A stretch of 64,000 nt of DNA from Siniperca chuatsi (taxonomy: Eukaryota; Chordata; Actinopteri; Centrarchiformes; Sinipercidae), in the NCBI RefSeq assembly GCF_020085105.1, contig NC_058046.1, forward strand, positions 1,592,628-1,656,627, read 5' to 3'. Of the stretch, positions 1 through 12,500 are shown piece by piece; position 1 is the first letter of the stretch; the number at the start of each line of letters is the position of its first letter. Under the pieces are notes generated by a model. The model was not told where the DNA came from. It did not search any database and worked only from the letters and a program-made list of their open reading frames with translations. The position numbers were made by a program, and so were the translations under genes.

Positions 1-217
1 TATGATTCTGTCTGTAAAGTGTCTAAAACCAATTAAGCTATAAAGAAATGTTATGAAGAAACATTATGGACAACATTGCCAGATAATTTAAGTTGGTTTG
101 CAATATTGCTTATTGATGTTTTAAAAAAAAAAAGTTGCATTTATTTATTCTCTCTTGATTCATGTATAATGTATTTTTTTTATGTTGTACAATTTTAGTA
201 AATAAATGTGTGGATTT

Positions 218-551
218 TTTTTTATTCTGGTGTTACACTGTATTTGGTGACAATACATTAACAGGATAAAGTAAACGTGATAAACCTTCAGTTCTGGATA
301 AAAGTATCCGAACTTTGACTGACAAATCCCACATGAGCCACATATCAAACGTATTTTTAACGTCTGGAATTACGAGTTGGATTGTACTCTACAAAAATGA
401 TTCACTAAATATGTTACTTAGCCGAATCTTTAACTAGAATACCTTCGCTTTATGTTGAATGGAGCCATAGATGTGCTTAAACTGTGAGTCAGTAACATTG
501 TCTGTGGGTAAATAGGAGTTTTTATTCTGGTGTTACACCGTATTTGGTGAC
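218..551. repeat. 33-bp direct repeat pair, 269-bp spacer
   Basis: A sequence reading TTTATTCTGGTGTTACAC(T/C)GTATTTGGTGAC occurs at about 218-250 and again at about 519-551, differing at essentially one base. The flanks do not match, so this is a short isolated duplication or a piece of a dispersed repeat. Confidence 0.7.
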
Positions 552-599
552 CCATCAGATTCTGTGACCGGCAGTGTTGGAAGAAATAGCCTTCTCAGA

Positions 600-800
600 T
601 GTAAAAATACAGAACATTACAAGTTAAAATCTTGCTTAAAGTACTAAAGTAAAAGTACTAATTTTGCTAAATTATTAGGCTACTTTTACTTTAGTACTTT
701 TAGTAGGCTAATAATTTAGATGGTAATACTTATGTACTTTTACTTAAGTAAGTGGATTTTTATTTGTAATGAAATGTATGAAGTATTTTTACATTACATT
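600..800. repeat. AAGTAAAAGTACT-type teleost repeat, inverted arms
   Basis: The stretch contains ACTAAAGTAAAAGTA facing TACTTTTACTTTAGT, and AAATTATTAGGCTA facing TAGGCTAATAATTT, so it can fold back on itself. Related sequence recurs at about 20330-20470, 26700-27150, 43660-43800, 46790-46930 and 50110-50740. It is a dispersed repeat, not a gene. Confidence 0.7.
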
Positions 801-1239
801 GTGGTATTGATACTTTGGATCTGAGTAGCCTTCTTCTTCCAGCTCTTTGCAACATTGCTAGTAACTCCAACAATCATTGAACGATGGCACCATCTAGTGG
901 ACAAAACCTGAAATATAAGTTCTGCCAGAAACATTGTTAAATTTGGACCTGGATCTTTTGATTTTGACTAATATTAAAAAAAATCTGATTAGCCTATTGT
1001 TAAGCAGCACAAACACAATTGGTTGTGGGCTCTAAATATTTAAATATTACATTGAGCGTGTTTTTACATTTATTTGTTATTTGACATTACTTTCCTTTGT
1101 GTAGCCAAAACACTGTTTTTTAAAGATTGACAATAGATGTGTAGGCTACATGTTTCATATACTTTTATCTTTTCTCCATTTTTGATACTGCCTTAAATTT
1201 TGTTTTAAAAGCGTAATAATAGTTGGCTTAAGTGACCCT

Positions 1240-1860
1240 ATGCCCTTACTGTGCACTGACGGATCCTGTCATTTCCACGCTTTCCATTCATTGTCTATGT
1301 AGAAAGTCCTGCAATGCATTCTGGTAGCGTTGCGTTTCGCGAGATGGCCGTCACGTTGGCCATTTCTCTGTTTGAAGTAGAACTAGATTCTACTTTATGC
1401 AAATCAGGGGCATCTATCAACTCGCCGCCTCTAGAAAACTCACGAAAAACGTTTAAACTAACCATTGTCGATCTAAAATGAAGACAGATTCAGCAACTGC
1501 ATGGCATATTTCTCGCCTCAGATGTTTTCAAAAACACATTTCTGTGAACTACGAGCCACCATGTTGGTCCGGTTTGAAACCCGGGAGCAGACACCCCATG
1601 TGTGAAAGCATCCGCCAATCAGGTGCAGACAGGAAGTGTTCCCTGTTTGTCCACATGGAAGGAGAGCACCTGTCAATCATCTATCGTGACATCATGTGGC
1701 GACCCCTCGCCTCAAGAAACACCCCTGTGGACCCGCTCCCGGGTATGAGCTCCTAGTACTGGCAGTCAGCTAATAGAACAGCTAGCTGCACAGCTAAAGT
1801 AGCTAACCGCTAACAACAAGTAGTTAAAGCCATCTGTCCATCAGCAAATTGTGGATTGAA
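1240..1860. repeat. Probable dispersed element with a 92-codon open frame
   Basis: This block is richer in GC than its surroundings. It carries an open frame (1478-1756, plus strand) with no recognisable domain, no good splice signals and no partner exons. The composition, with phrases such as TGCAATGCATTCTGG, fits a teleost repeat. I could not assign a family, and nothing supports a functional protein. Confidence 0.35.
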
Positions 1861-2441
1861 ACACACTTGCACAGACTGAGGCAGAACAAAGTTAAGCGCC
1901 AGTGTTTTACTCTATTTTAGTCTAAACAAACTTATTTCTACCATAATCATATAGCCTACATATTTAAAATTTTAAACATTAAACACATCAGTCTACAATA
2001 CCATCAATCGTAGAAAAGGTTTCAGTCGTAGTCGTCTGGACACTGTTTTCAGAATCAAGACGTTTCGGGCTCCCGTCCGGAAGTCATTCTCAATTGTGAA
2101 AATGGTCTGAGAACTCAGAAATGTAAGCTACTCTGTGTTGCTTAAGCCCCGCCCTCAGGGAGGAGTCTACCTGAGTGTCTGCTGTTTACCCTTCCTAGTT
2201 TCACCTGAAACTGACCTTCTTTTGTTTCCATGATGGCCCAGTAATCAGTAATCAGGCCTATTGTTTTCTGGCTGCCCCTCCCTCATCACTGTTAAGTACC
2301 TGATTAGCATATGATTGGCTTGACCATGGTGTTAATACACTCATCAGTCACCGCACCACCCTGAACACCACAACATTTATATTTATACACGACATTCTTC
2401 TTTGAAATAAACCGTTCAACACAAATAATAATTTGAATGAT

Positions 2442-2447
2442 TTTATT
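2442..2447 (-). terminator. Possible polyadenylation signal of the toxin-like gene
   Basis: On the minus strand this reads AATAAA, about 1.06 kb beyond the stop codon at 3512-3514. No earlier canonical hexamer was noted on that strand, so a 3' UTR of about 1.1 kb is proposed. A plus-strand AATAAA lies a few bases away, so the assignment is tentative. Confidence 0.35.
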
Positions 2448-3511
2448 TAAAGAATAAATCAAGGATTCTTAACATAGTTTAGTTTGATATGATGAAACAT
2501 TTGAGTACAGTAACAGTTAAATGAATTGTTCTACATTAAACATGTCTAAAACATTTAAATCAAAACACAATATGTAGTTATAGATTTTAATCGTGTATAA
2601 ATGAAGTTACTGAAAGTATAAATCCCTCTTAATTTCATTCAATAGTTTCCTTGTTTTCTCAGAAGTTCTGGACGTATGGATTCTAGGACTGGATCACATT
2701 TGACTTAAAGCTGCAGCTGATGCACAACTACGCTTTTTGTTTTGGTAATATCGTATTAGAGAAGGTTTCTTCGAGTGAAAGTATAACAGATTTTCTATGT
2801 TGAGCTCAACTAGAGTTAGATCAATTGAACCTGACCTTAGCTGGAAACAGAGTTTCAGCATAGTGTTAAAGGGACAGTTCACCGCAATATCAAAAATACA
2901 CAGTGCACATCCTATTCAACCTGTAGTTTTTAGCCTAGATGTCACCCAAACAACAGTGGTCAGAGAACTGGGGAAATATTATGTCCACCTTTGTTTAGAC
3001 CACTAAATAACTGGCTTTGATAGGTGGCCTAAAGGTGAAATTCACCCAAATATCAAAGATTTTCCCAATTACCATAAAAGAACTTCTGCACTGAATTCTG
3101 CCACCACAACAGTTTTTAATGAGGAAACTGGAAAGTCAGTAGAAAATAGGTTTGGTGGTGTCAGACTTTACTCTAAAACTGTTTCAGGGAGAGCAATTGT
3201 GTCCTGTATCTCTACAATGACAGCGATGAGTCCAATGTTATCATAATCTACATGTACCCAAACTATGATGCTAAGACCCAGGATGGATTTGCTAAATGTG
3301 ATCCAATTCAGACACCATGCTTACTAGAAAACAAGGTTTGTCCATGTGATTCACTAAATGTTTTGACCTGTCATGAGCTTTCAAAGTAACATGAACAACA
3401 AGTGATTGCAAACCACAAATGATAAATGAAGATAAAACGACAAATGTAAAATAAAATTCCAGTTTTGTCCTTACATTCAAAGATACATTTCAGCTGAAGC
3501 ACCACAGAACT

Positions 3512-6500
3512 CTACATCACATCAGGCATCATGGAAACTGATTCTGCATCAACATTTGTTTCTGTTTGTTCCTGCGTCTTTTGCTGTCGTGCCCTTAAAA
3601 CAGATTTTCTGCATGTTTGTAAAATGATAACACAGTGGAAGAGGACAAGACTGATGCAGATAACCGAACTTATGACTAAAGACCAAACTGCTTCCTTCCA
3701 TCTTAACTGACACTGTTGTAGCAGCCTGTCCACTGACACCTGCTTCTCTCTGAAAACCAACTTCAAATGACCACATTCATTATCATCACCGATCCAGCCT
3801 TCCAGTGTAATATTAACAGTAGTTTGGTTAAATCCAAAGAAAGTCAGGAGAACTCTGTCAGATAAAAGTTGGCAATCAAATATTGGTGTTGACTGTGAGC
3901 TCAAGTACAAGACGTCTGTGGCGCTGTCCTTTGCACAGTTGTCAATGGTGACTGAACCGTGGTCGAAAGCCAACATGTAAATGTCATTTCCATCACCCCC
4001 GACCAGGTAATCACCCCCAGTGGACACCAACATGTCATTGCCGTCCGAGCCTTTGAGAAGAGAACTTTCGTACCCAGACACCAAGATATCAGAATAGATG
4101 GTTCCAATGACAGTCTCCACATCTTTCAACACATCCCCCTCAGCATCAGCATAGCGGCCTTGTCCAGTCAGCAGGTTAACGTAAACCCCTTTACCCGTGT
4201 CATGATCACCCCGGTACAGAACAGTGTCTCTTCCAGGACCTCCGTCCACTAGATCGGCCCCTGGTCCAGGAATGAAGACGTCCCAGCCAGAGTTTCCCAT
4301 CATAGTGTCATTTCCATCCTCGCCATAAAGAGTGTCGTCTCCCACGTCACCACTCAGGATGTCATCTCCATACCCTCCTATCAGTGTGTCATCTCCTTCG
4401 CCTCCTTCCAAGGCGTCATCCTTCCACCCACCAATTAGAGCATTGGCTTGATCATTACCTAGTATGTCATTGGACTGGGAGGGACAGCCTTGCACTGTAT
4501 GGACCTTTGACAGATTTCTCTGAGAGTTGAGGTCCAAACGGCAGTCACCCTGTGATTGTTTCAGAGTCACTTTGAAAGCTTCAATGTGAAAGAAAGGGAC
4601 ACTTCCAGTTGAGTTTAGTGATTTTAATTTGAAATTCACGCCGTCAGAGCTCTGAAATTCTAGGTGCTGATGCTGGTAACCATTATTGTAGTTGAGCAGA
4701 CTGAATTTTAACTGTTCCCCTTTTGTCGTGATCATCACATTCAGATCTCCTGTTGATGAGTCCAGTTCGACTTGGCTGCCATCGAGGAAATCCATGTCAA
4801 CCAACACAGTATCTATATTCTTATCTTCTGCAAAGTTATCGATCATTAAGTTGTTTCCATATCCATGTTTGATTATGTAAGTGTCTTTTCCTTCACCTCC
4901 AAACATCAGTGCACCCTCGGTGTAAGGATCAAACAAGTTCTCATTGCTGTTCCCAACCATGATGTCGAAACCTGAGGAGCCATACATTTCTTTCACTGAA
5001 TCAACTTTATTCATCATCATCACTTTGCCTTGAAGGCCGCAGAAGACTCTTTCCTCTGAATTTTTGCTTCTATATCTGAAGCACCCATCATATCCAGAAG
5101 AAACTGACACATCTTCTACATCACTTTTACGTTTCTGGAGATGTGTTTGAAGTAAATTAAGTGGTTCAGGTTTCTGGTTTCTATAATCAACAGTTAAGGG
5201 TAACATTAAAGACTCTCCACAGCTGCTGAGGTTGGGCATTAATCCAGCTGTTATTCCATCACTGGTCTTGATCTGCAGGTGCTGATAAGTCTTTGATTTA
5301 AACCAGTTCTGTAAAACAACATCTCTTCTGCCGTATACCAAAATGATGATACTCTGTCCTTCACAAGTACAAGTTATATGCTGATATTGTTCTTTCAGGA
5401 AGAGGACGTCCAAGGCTAGATCTGGTGATTGATTGTCGATGGTTTTTACTCCTTGGCCTGGTGTGATAACGAACCAGTCCTCTCCTCCTCTACCCTGAAT
5501 GAAATCATTTCCTCTTCCTGGAACAACAACGTTGCGTTCTTTGTTCCCTCTGATGACATCGTTGAACTCTGACCCGCGGACCTCCGTCACGCTGTCAAAA
5601 GCCTTGTCGTCCTGAAGGTCCACCACCAGAGCAGATGGGGAGCTGCTGTAGTCAATGCTGCAACTTTTTATGCACTTGGTGAACGGGTCGCTCTGCCGGC
5701 AGTCAGCCTTGTTATCTGAGATTGTGAAAGTGATCAGATCCTTTGTGACAACAAGCAAGTGTCTGTCTGCTGGTGATCTGAACCACCTCACTAAAGTCAC
5801 ATGGACGGCTGTATTGTCATGGAAAGCGTTGAGAACAACATTGTCACCTTCTACCCTGACTTTAAAAGTTTGAAGATTTGCTTCTATTATTGCCAGGTCT
5901 GTTTTATTGTCTCTGGAGTAATTTTCAATCAACACTGAAGACTGTTGTCGCTCTTTCACTATGTATGTGTCTTCTCCTTCACCACCGATCAAATGATCCC
6001 GGCCCCCTCCTCCATCTATCAGATTCTTCTCTCCATTTCCAATGAGCTCGTCATCATACCGAGACCCAAAGATGTTTGTAACTGTACTTAAAAGTGGCTG
6101 TGATGCATTCACAGTTTCACCGCGTATCTTAAACATCTTGTTAATTCCTCTTGCTGCCAGCTGAACAGAAGAAACCACAGTGGAGGAAATCTCAAATAAG
6201 ACCCCGTCTCCTGACATCATGTTCATGTGACGATACAGTTCCCCTAAAAACCATCCTTGTATGGTCACCGTATGACTGTCCTCATACATTAACACAACAT
6301 CATCTCCAGATTTAGACGCAGAAATGTGACTGTAATCGACACTGAAATGAAGAGTGTCTAGTGCTTTGGAAGGATCGTAGTTGTTAATGATTGTTTTGCC
6401 TCCATTTTCAGGAACGATGTATGTGTCTTTTCCACCAGAGCCTTTAACATAACTTCTCTGTGGACCGAGGAAGAATATGTCATCACCTGGTTCACCGTAA

Positions 6501-9500
6501 AGCTTGTAATAGTAACTTAACATGACTTCAATCATATGTTGATCCTCTGCTTTCTGAATTGCAAAAAAACGATTAGAATCTCTATTTCCTTTGTATATCC
6601 CAAATCTTGACTTTGATACAGCTTCATAACCTGAAACCACTGTCACAGAGCCGGCTGGTATGAACATGAGTATTTTGTTCTGTAGTGTCTTGTGCTCTAA
6701 TTGATGTGACTCTCCCAGGCCAAGAATAATATCTTTGCTTCCATCTGTATCAATGTTCCAACACTTCTTTGTAAAACTCTCATCACTAGATACAAAATAG
6801 TCCATGCAGAGCTCAGACTGACCCTGGTCAGTGAGGCAGAACTGAATATTTCCTCCATTCCAAGAAGAGTCGCCTCCACTAAAATCAATGGCGCTCATTC
6901 CATCCTGTTCCTTTGTAACTGTGTAATATTTGTGATAGTCTGATATCTGTGCAACAAGTCTGTGTCCTTCCTCAATTTCCTCGTAATGCCAATTGTAAAA
7001 GAAACTTGCCACATGAGTGTTAAAATTCAAAGTTCCCATCTTAGAGCCATGAAGAACAGCCATCAGTCTCTCCAGAACTCCAGCGTTCTTCGGGAGGCTG
7101 TTTAGTTCATTCTGTATGCCCATATAAACATCATCAATGACCATCCGGACTACTGATAGAGCCAGGTTTATAGGTGCTATAAACGGTGCCAGTTCAGGCT
7201 GAACAATTTCAATAACATCCAAAGCAATCATAACACCATCTAAGGCAGCATCAGTGTATCCCAGTGTGTCACCTCTAATCAAATCTTGTTTAAAATAATA
7301 TATCCCAAATCCAATTCCCACCATGGGTATAGCTGTCATAGTGCCCTTCATTGCAGGGCTTTTGATGATTGTTGCTGCAGCTTTGGCGATTCTTGTCTCT
7401 GAGGACAGCGTTTGTCTTGCAATAACAGATGTTGTCATGGCTGTCACTCCATGAGCTGTTTGCAAAGTCCCCACGACACCATCTTCGATGTCACCCTGTT
7501 CAAAAGCACGAACAGCTCCTTTCATCCCCAGCATGAGGCCCAGCGTCCCAACAGCAGTCCCAGTGTGCTCTACATACTTGTTGACTTGATGGGAGGAGAC
7601 TGAACCGTGATTCTCCAGGTCATGAACTGCTGTGTCAATGCTCTTCAACATCTTTTCATTGTAGCGCTGACTCTCCGGAGATAACTCAACCCTAAACTCA
7701 ACAGGTTTAGCATCAGCACCCTGGGACACAAGGTGACATATGAACTGTCCGTTCTCCATTCTGGCACTGCCCTCCTGGAGGTGCAGCTCTGCCAGATTTT
7801 CACCATATTTTGCCTTTATCTGATTGTGGATTTGTTCAGCAGATAATACTCTCGCCCTGGAGAAATATGATTCAAGTTTGAAGGAATTCTCCAACTCTGT
7901 GGCAGATTTTAGGTCTTGGGATGTTACGTGGCCGTCATTGTAACCTCCTAATGTGCCAGATGCTGAAGGTCCACTTCTATCTTTTATTTCTGTTTTGAAA
8001 GTTTCATAATCCTTGGGAAAAATGTCTTCAACATGATTGCTTGCAGTTGGATTACTTTCAGTTATCTTGTATTTTTCTGCAATCTTCAGTATCTCAGATG
8101 AAATATCTTTTTCATCCCTTGAAATCCACGATTGGTACAGTTCAAATTCTTTTTCTATGACATCGTGGAGTGCAGTCATTAATTTCTCCCTAGCGGAACG
8201 TTTCGAATTTCGTAATTTGCTAGAACCTTCAGTTGTTGCTGAGCCTCTAAATCCACGCCTGCTTGTGTCAATCCAACTACCTCCTCTTGCCATTGAATGG
8301 CCATCCAAAAAAAAATTCTGTCCTTTCTCTCGGATATTGTTGTCTGAGCTTTCGACCATGTCCAGGGCCATAAGAACCAGAGGAAATGTCCGGAAGTTTC
8401 TAGCAGATTCAGATATAACTGATGCAGTGAAATATGTGGTGTACCAGGCCTCAGTGGATAGCGGTAGGTGAGTTGTGTGCTCTCCAAGAAAAATATTTTT
8501 CACATGTTGAGCATAGCGTTCTTTTGGGTTTATATTTGTATCTGTATTTTTTGTATCCGGAAGAATTTGTTTTCTCATGTCTTTGTATTTTTCTTTGCCT
8601 ATCTGTTCAACAATACATTCCTTAACTTTTTTAATTTTGTCCTCATTTTCTCTTTGATTGTTGTCAAGCTTTTTTCCAACTGGATACACATACAGAGTAT
8701 CAGGATTAACTTCGTATATCCAGTCATTGACCATCAGGTATGTGGGCTCATTTTCTCCATTCTTTGCATAGTGGCGGATGACATTTCTGACATCTTTCCC
8801 TGATTTAATCTCATAACACTTGGAAAGAACATCCTTTAGTGCCTTTTCATCCACTATCCACTGTATCCCATTTTTACCAGTCTTTTTCCCTATTAAATAA
8901 TGCTCTTCTATTTGCTGCAAGTTTTCTATGTTAATTTTTTGTGGAAGGGGCAGGTCTGCGTGAAAGAAGCCCCAGGACAAAGCTTCAAGTTCATCACAAG
9001 CATTACGTATTTGGTCAGCATTCTCAAACTTCTCAAAAACCTTCCGGTCTATAAATGTCTGTGGGTTAGATGGCCAGCTGTCTCTGTTGAATATTAGAAA
9101 GTTTCTTTCTTTGGTAAAAATTGCCTCTCCTTTACTGCCAGGGTCTTTTCTAATAATTACGTCTCCGTTCCTATCAAGGGTTGCCACCACTTTCTTGCTA
9201 TCATCTTTATGTCGCCATTGCAGCCCTTCCGTAGAGATCTCTTGGGTGATTTTCTCTCCCGTGTGCCTGACCTGGAGCACAGCATCCCTGAGGTGCAGCT
9301 CTGCCTCGATGCCGGCGGCCTGGAGCCCCCTCAGCAGGGTTTCAATAAACGCTTTATCTGATCCGACCTCACAGCCCACCACACTTATTGTTTTGATTTT
9401 ATCGCCAACCCTGAAGGTTTGTTGAATGATTTTGGTGACGTCTGATGCTGTGTATCCTGCCAGTCTCATTTCTTCTGAGTTGTCTCTCATGCCATGGCCT

Positions 9501-12500
9501 ACCAGCACCAGTCTGCTGTCCTCTGACAGAGGCACAGAGGCACCGTGAATCAGTTTAGGTTTTTGGTTTTTATCAAGAACGCAGACAGAGGAAACTGTTG
9601 GGTGCTTCTCATGAAGATAAGTAGCAGCTTTTTTAACAATATGGTCATCTTCCATAATAAGGATCTGCTGGTGGTCATACTGTGTGGTATGATCAACTGG
9701 TCTTTGTGGAATTTGGTAGCCAGAAACTGAGTCAAGTTGATTGATGACCTGGTAAATCTGGTGATTCTCCTGGGTTGTTTCTAAGACTGCTTTGATGCCA
9801 CGGACCTTAAAAACCTGAATGAAGTTATGTTGGAAGTTTGTGGTTGTTTTTCCATCAAGGGAGAACAGTGGTACAGCTTTCAGTGATGGTTTCAACATCA
9901 GCTCTGCAAGTGATGAGCCAGAAAGGCCAGACACAGTTTGTCCATCTTCTGAAACACTTCCAAATATTTTCACTACAGTGTGGCTGTCTGCTTCTGGTAC
10001 ACATGAGACATTGTACAGGCATTCGTTGCTGACTATTACTGAGTAATGAGGATCCATGCTGTATTCCCGTTGGACTCTGTCATTTGTGGACTTTTCTTTG
10101 TCAGTCATGACCAGCAGTTTTTGGCCGTAGCTGTGCGAGATCTCCGAAGCACTTAGCAGCCAATCTTGTATCTTCTGTTCATCAATAGCTGCCAAGAAGC
10201 TGTCAAAACCCTGGAAAATAACTGAAAATTAAAATGACATAAAAACACAGCAGATGATCAGGTTAAAATTAGGTGTGGTAGATGTGGTATCTTGTTCCAT
10301 GTATTCCGATGTTCAACTCTTTTGATAACTAGTTTTATTAATTAAACATTATCTGATTTGAGTTCAGGTCTTCTAAACTCAGCGCTGCTTCCGATTTTCT
10401 TCTAAAATCCACCAACCTGTTCCATCTGAATGACACACGCTGTGAAACTCTCCTCACACTCCTGTAAGTCATCCTGCAAACTCTTTGGGTTTTGATCAAT
10501 GTCCACCCTAAAAGAAATTTAACATGTTTATATCATAGAGGGGTACACAATAATTACACATTCAGTAAACGTGATAAAGACCACATGAAAAGTTAATCTG
10601 ACTTCAGCTTCCCTAAGAAAAAACACATTGGTAAATTGAATATTTTGCCTCTACACTGGACGTCTTTTCTGGAGCATTTCAGTCTCACAGAAGATTTTGG
10701 TTCTATTTGAATAAAAATGTCATTCCACACTGACCCTGAAGGATATGATATACTGTATCATCATCGGCTTATTCCAGGTTAAAAATAGTGTTTCTCATAT
10801 GCTTCTTGATTTTCATTATTATGTCAAATATTTATGTGATGTGACATTTAAAATCCATCCTGTACCAGAAGAAAAGGCCAAACTAACCAAGTCCACACCA
10901 TGGTCATTAACTCCACTGGTGTTCTGTTTTTACTTTCGCTTAATCCGCAGATTATTTTTTCAGTTTATCAATTGATGAACATAAGAAATCACTATTTCTC
11001 AAAGTCCAAACTGATGTTATCAAATGTCTTGTTTTTGCAGACTGTCCCAAAGAGATTCAATTTACTATAACAAGGAAAATCAGCAAATTAGCACTTTTGC
11101 GAGACTGGAACCATGAAATGTTTGGCATTGTGCTTGGAAAATGACTTACTCAATTAATCAATTAAAAAATAAAAAATTTGCCAATAAATTTTCTGCCAAT
11201 CAACAAATTGATTAATCAACTAGTTGTCCTGGGGATTCTTTCACAACATCAATCCTAACTTAAGAATATTTTAAAACGTCCTTTGAGATGAACTTTACAG
11301 TTAGACGCAGCTACTATAATCCTACTATAGTAGGCGACAGGCGCTTACTGAGAGGCCCATCAGGTTTCAGTGCGGTGGTTTGGTCCGCACCAGAGTCTGA
11401 ATTAAAGTATTGTCACCAGAACTGCACCAAAAAGCTTAGTTGAGAACATAGTGTAAATACTTCCTTACCAGCTACTGGATCTCGCAGCTCTGGCCCCATG
11501 GATGGGTGTGTCCCTGAGATGAAATACAGTCCTTGTTACCTTTTTCAATGCACATTTTTCCCCCCTGATTAAAAAACACACCAGATGTGGAACCAAATCC
11601 AAGTAAGTGACAAGTACTGACAGTAGAGCCTGGCTGACATATAGGCTACCCACGGCTAACATTAGCTGATCGCAGACATATCGTATGTGTCGGCTAATCA
11701 GTATCAAGACACCGATGTAGACACAGCGGCACTTAATGCAGGACCGTGCTTGACCACATTTGTGATGCCAACTGTTTTTGGTTGCTGTTCCTTGAAATCT
11801 TGCTGTTAAACTGAGCTACAGAACATTAGCTTGTCCTAATTGAGCTGACTTTGTCTATGTTTGCCAAAGCGACAGCAGTGAACAATAAAAAGCAGTGTGT
11901 GGCGAAGCCTAGTTCGTAATTGTATTTTTAAGTCCTACACCGGCGTTAATTCTCCAGAAAAGCAGCAGTTTTATCACATTCGCTCCCCGGATAGCCACAT
12001 CTCGGCTACTGTACCCTGACTACTTTCTGCCGTCCTCATATGCCGTCTATAAGAGCCCAAGGTGATGTCTTTAAATTAGTAAATATATTTAAGTTACAGT
12101 GAGATAAAATGCCAGTCAAGTTGCAGTTTACATCCATGTCGGTTCAGACTCATATAATCTATGTTGTGAAGACTTTGAAGGAATTTAATAAAAGGTATTA
12201 AGCGTATTTTTTGGCGAAATGGAAGTTATCACTATACAGACGTATGATTTCAGTGAATAATTTCCAGTGAGAAACATGCAGCTGTGTTCTAAGATTGAGG
12301 CTGTGTGAGACTATTTTTACAGAGCATTACAGAGGACCGAGAGAGAGCTTCGTCACATGGTGCAAGGACAGTCACCTGAGGCTCAATATCAGCATATTAT
12401 GGCGATGAATAACGGCCAGAAAATTGTTTTTGCAGAACGTTATGATGTGACAGTGACGTTGACCTTTGACCTTTTGGATATAAAATGCCTTCACTTCATC

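Larger units (their letters stand above)
1..2441. other. Intergenic, repeat-bearing, no convincing gene
   Basis: AT-rich DNA downstream of the large minus-strand gene. It holds a 33-bp direct repeat pair, an AAGTAAAAGTACT-type inverted repeat at about 600-800, and a more GC-rich block at about 1240-1860 that looks like an old dispersed element. I found no exon series with a sensible protein on either strand. Confidence 0.6.

Noticed and set aside
1478-1756. Small gene of 92 codons
   Set aside because: No domain, no partner exons, and the surrounding sequence looks like a dispersed element.
2198-2213. ISRE at AGTTTCACCTGAAACT
   Set aside because: It is a palindrome of two half-sites with wrong orientation and spacing for an ISRE, and no gene start is near.
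3512-10210. Bacterial contamination as the source of the toxin-like frame
   Set aside because: The frame joins exactly to three upstream exons through GT-AG introns, gains a eukaryotic signal peptide and TM tail, and sits among fish repeats and a fish PARP gene in continuous sequence.
3512-10210. Processed retrocopy explanation for the long exon
   Set aside because: Three introns precede it and there is no poly-A tail or target duplication at its end. A single long exon fits acquisition of an intron-less gene or later exon fusion better.
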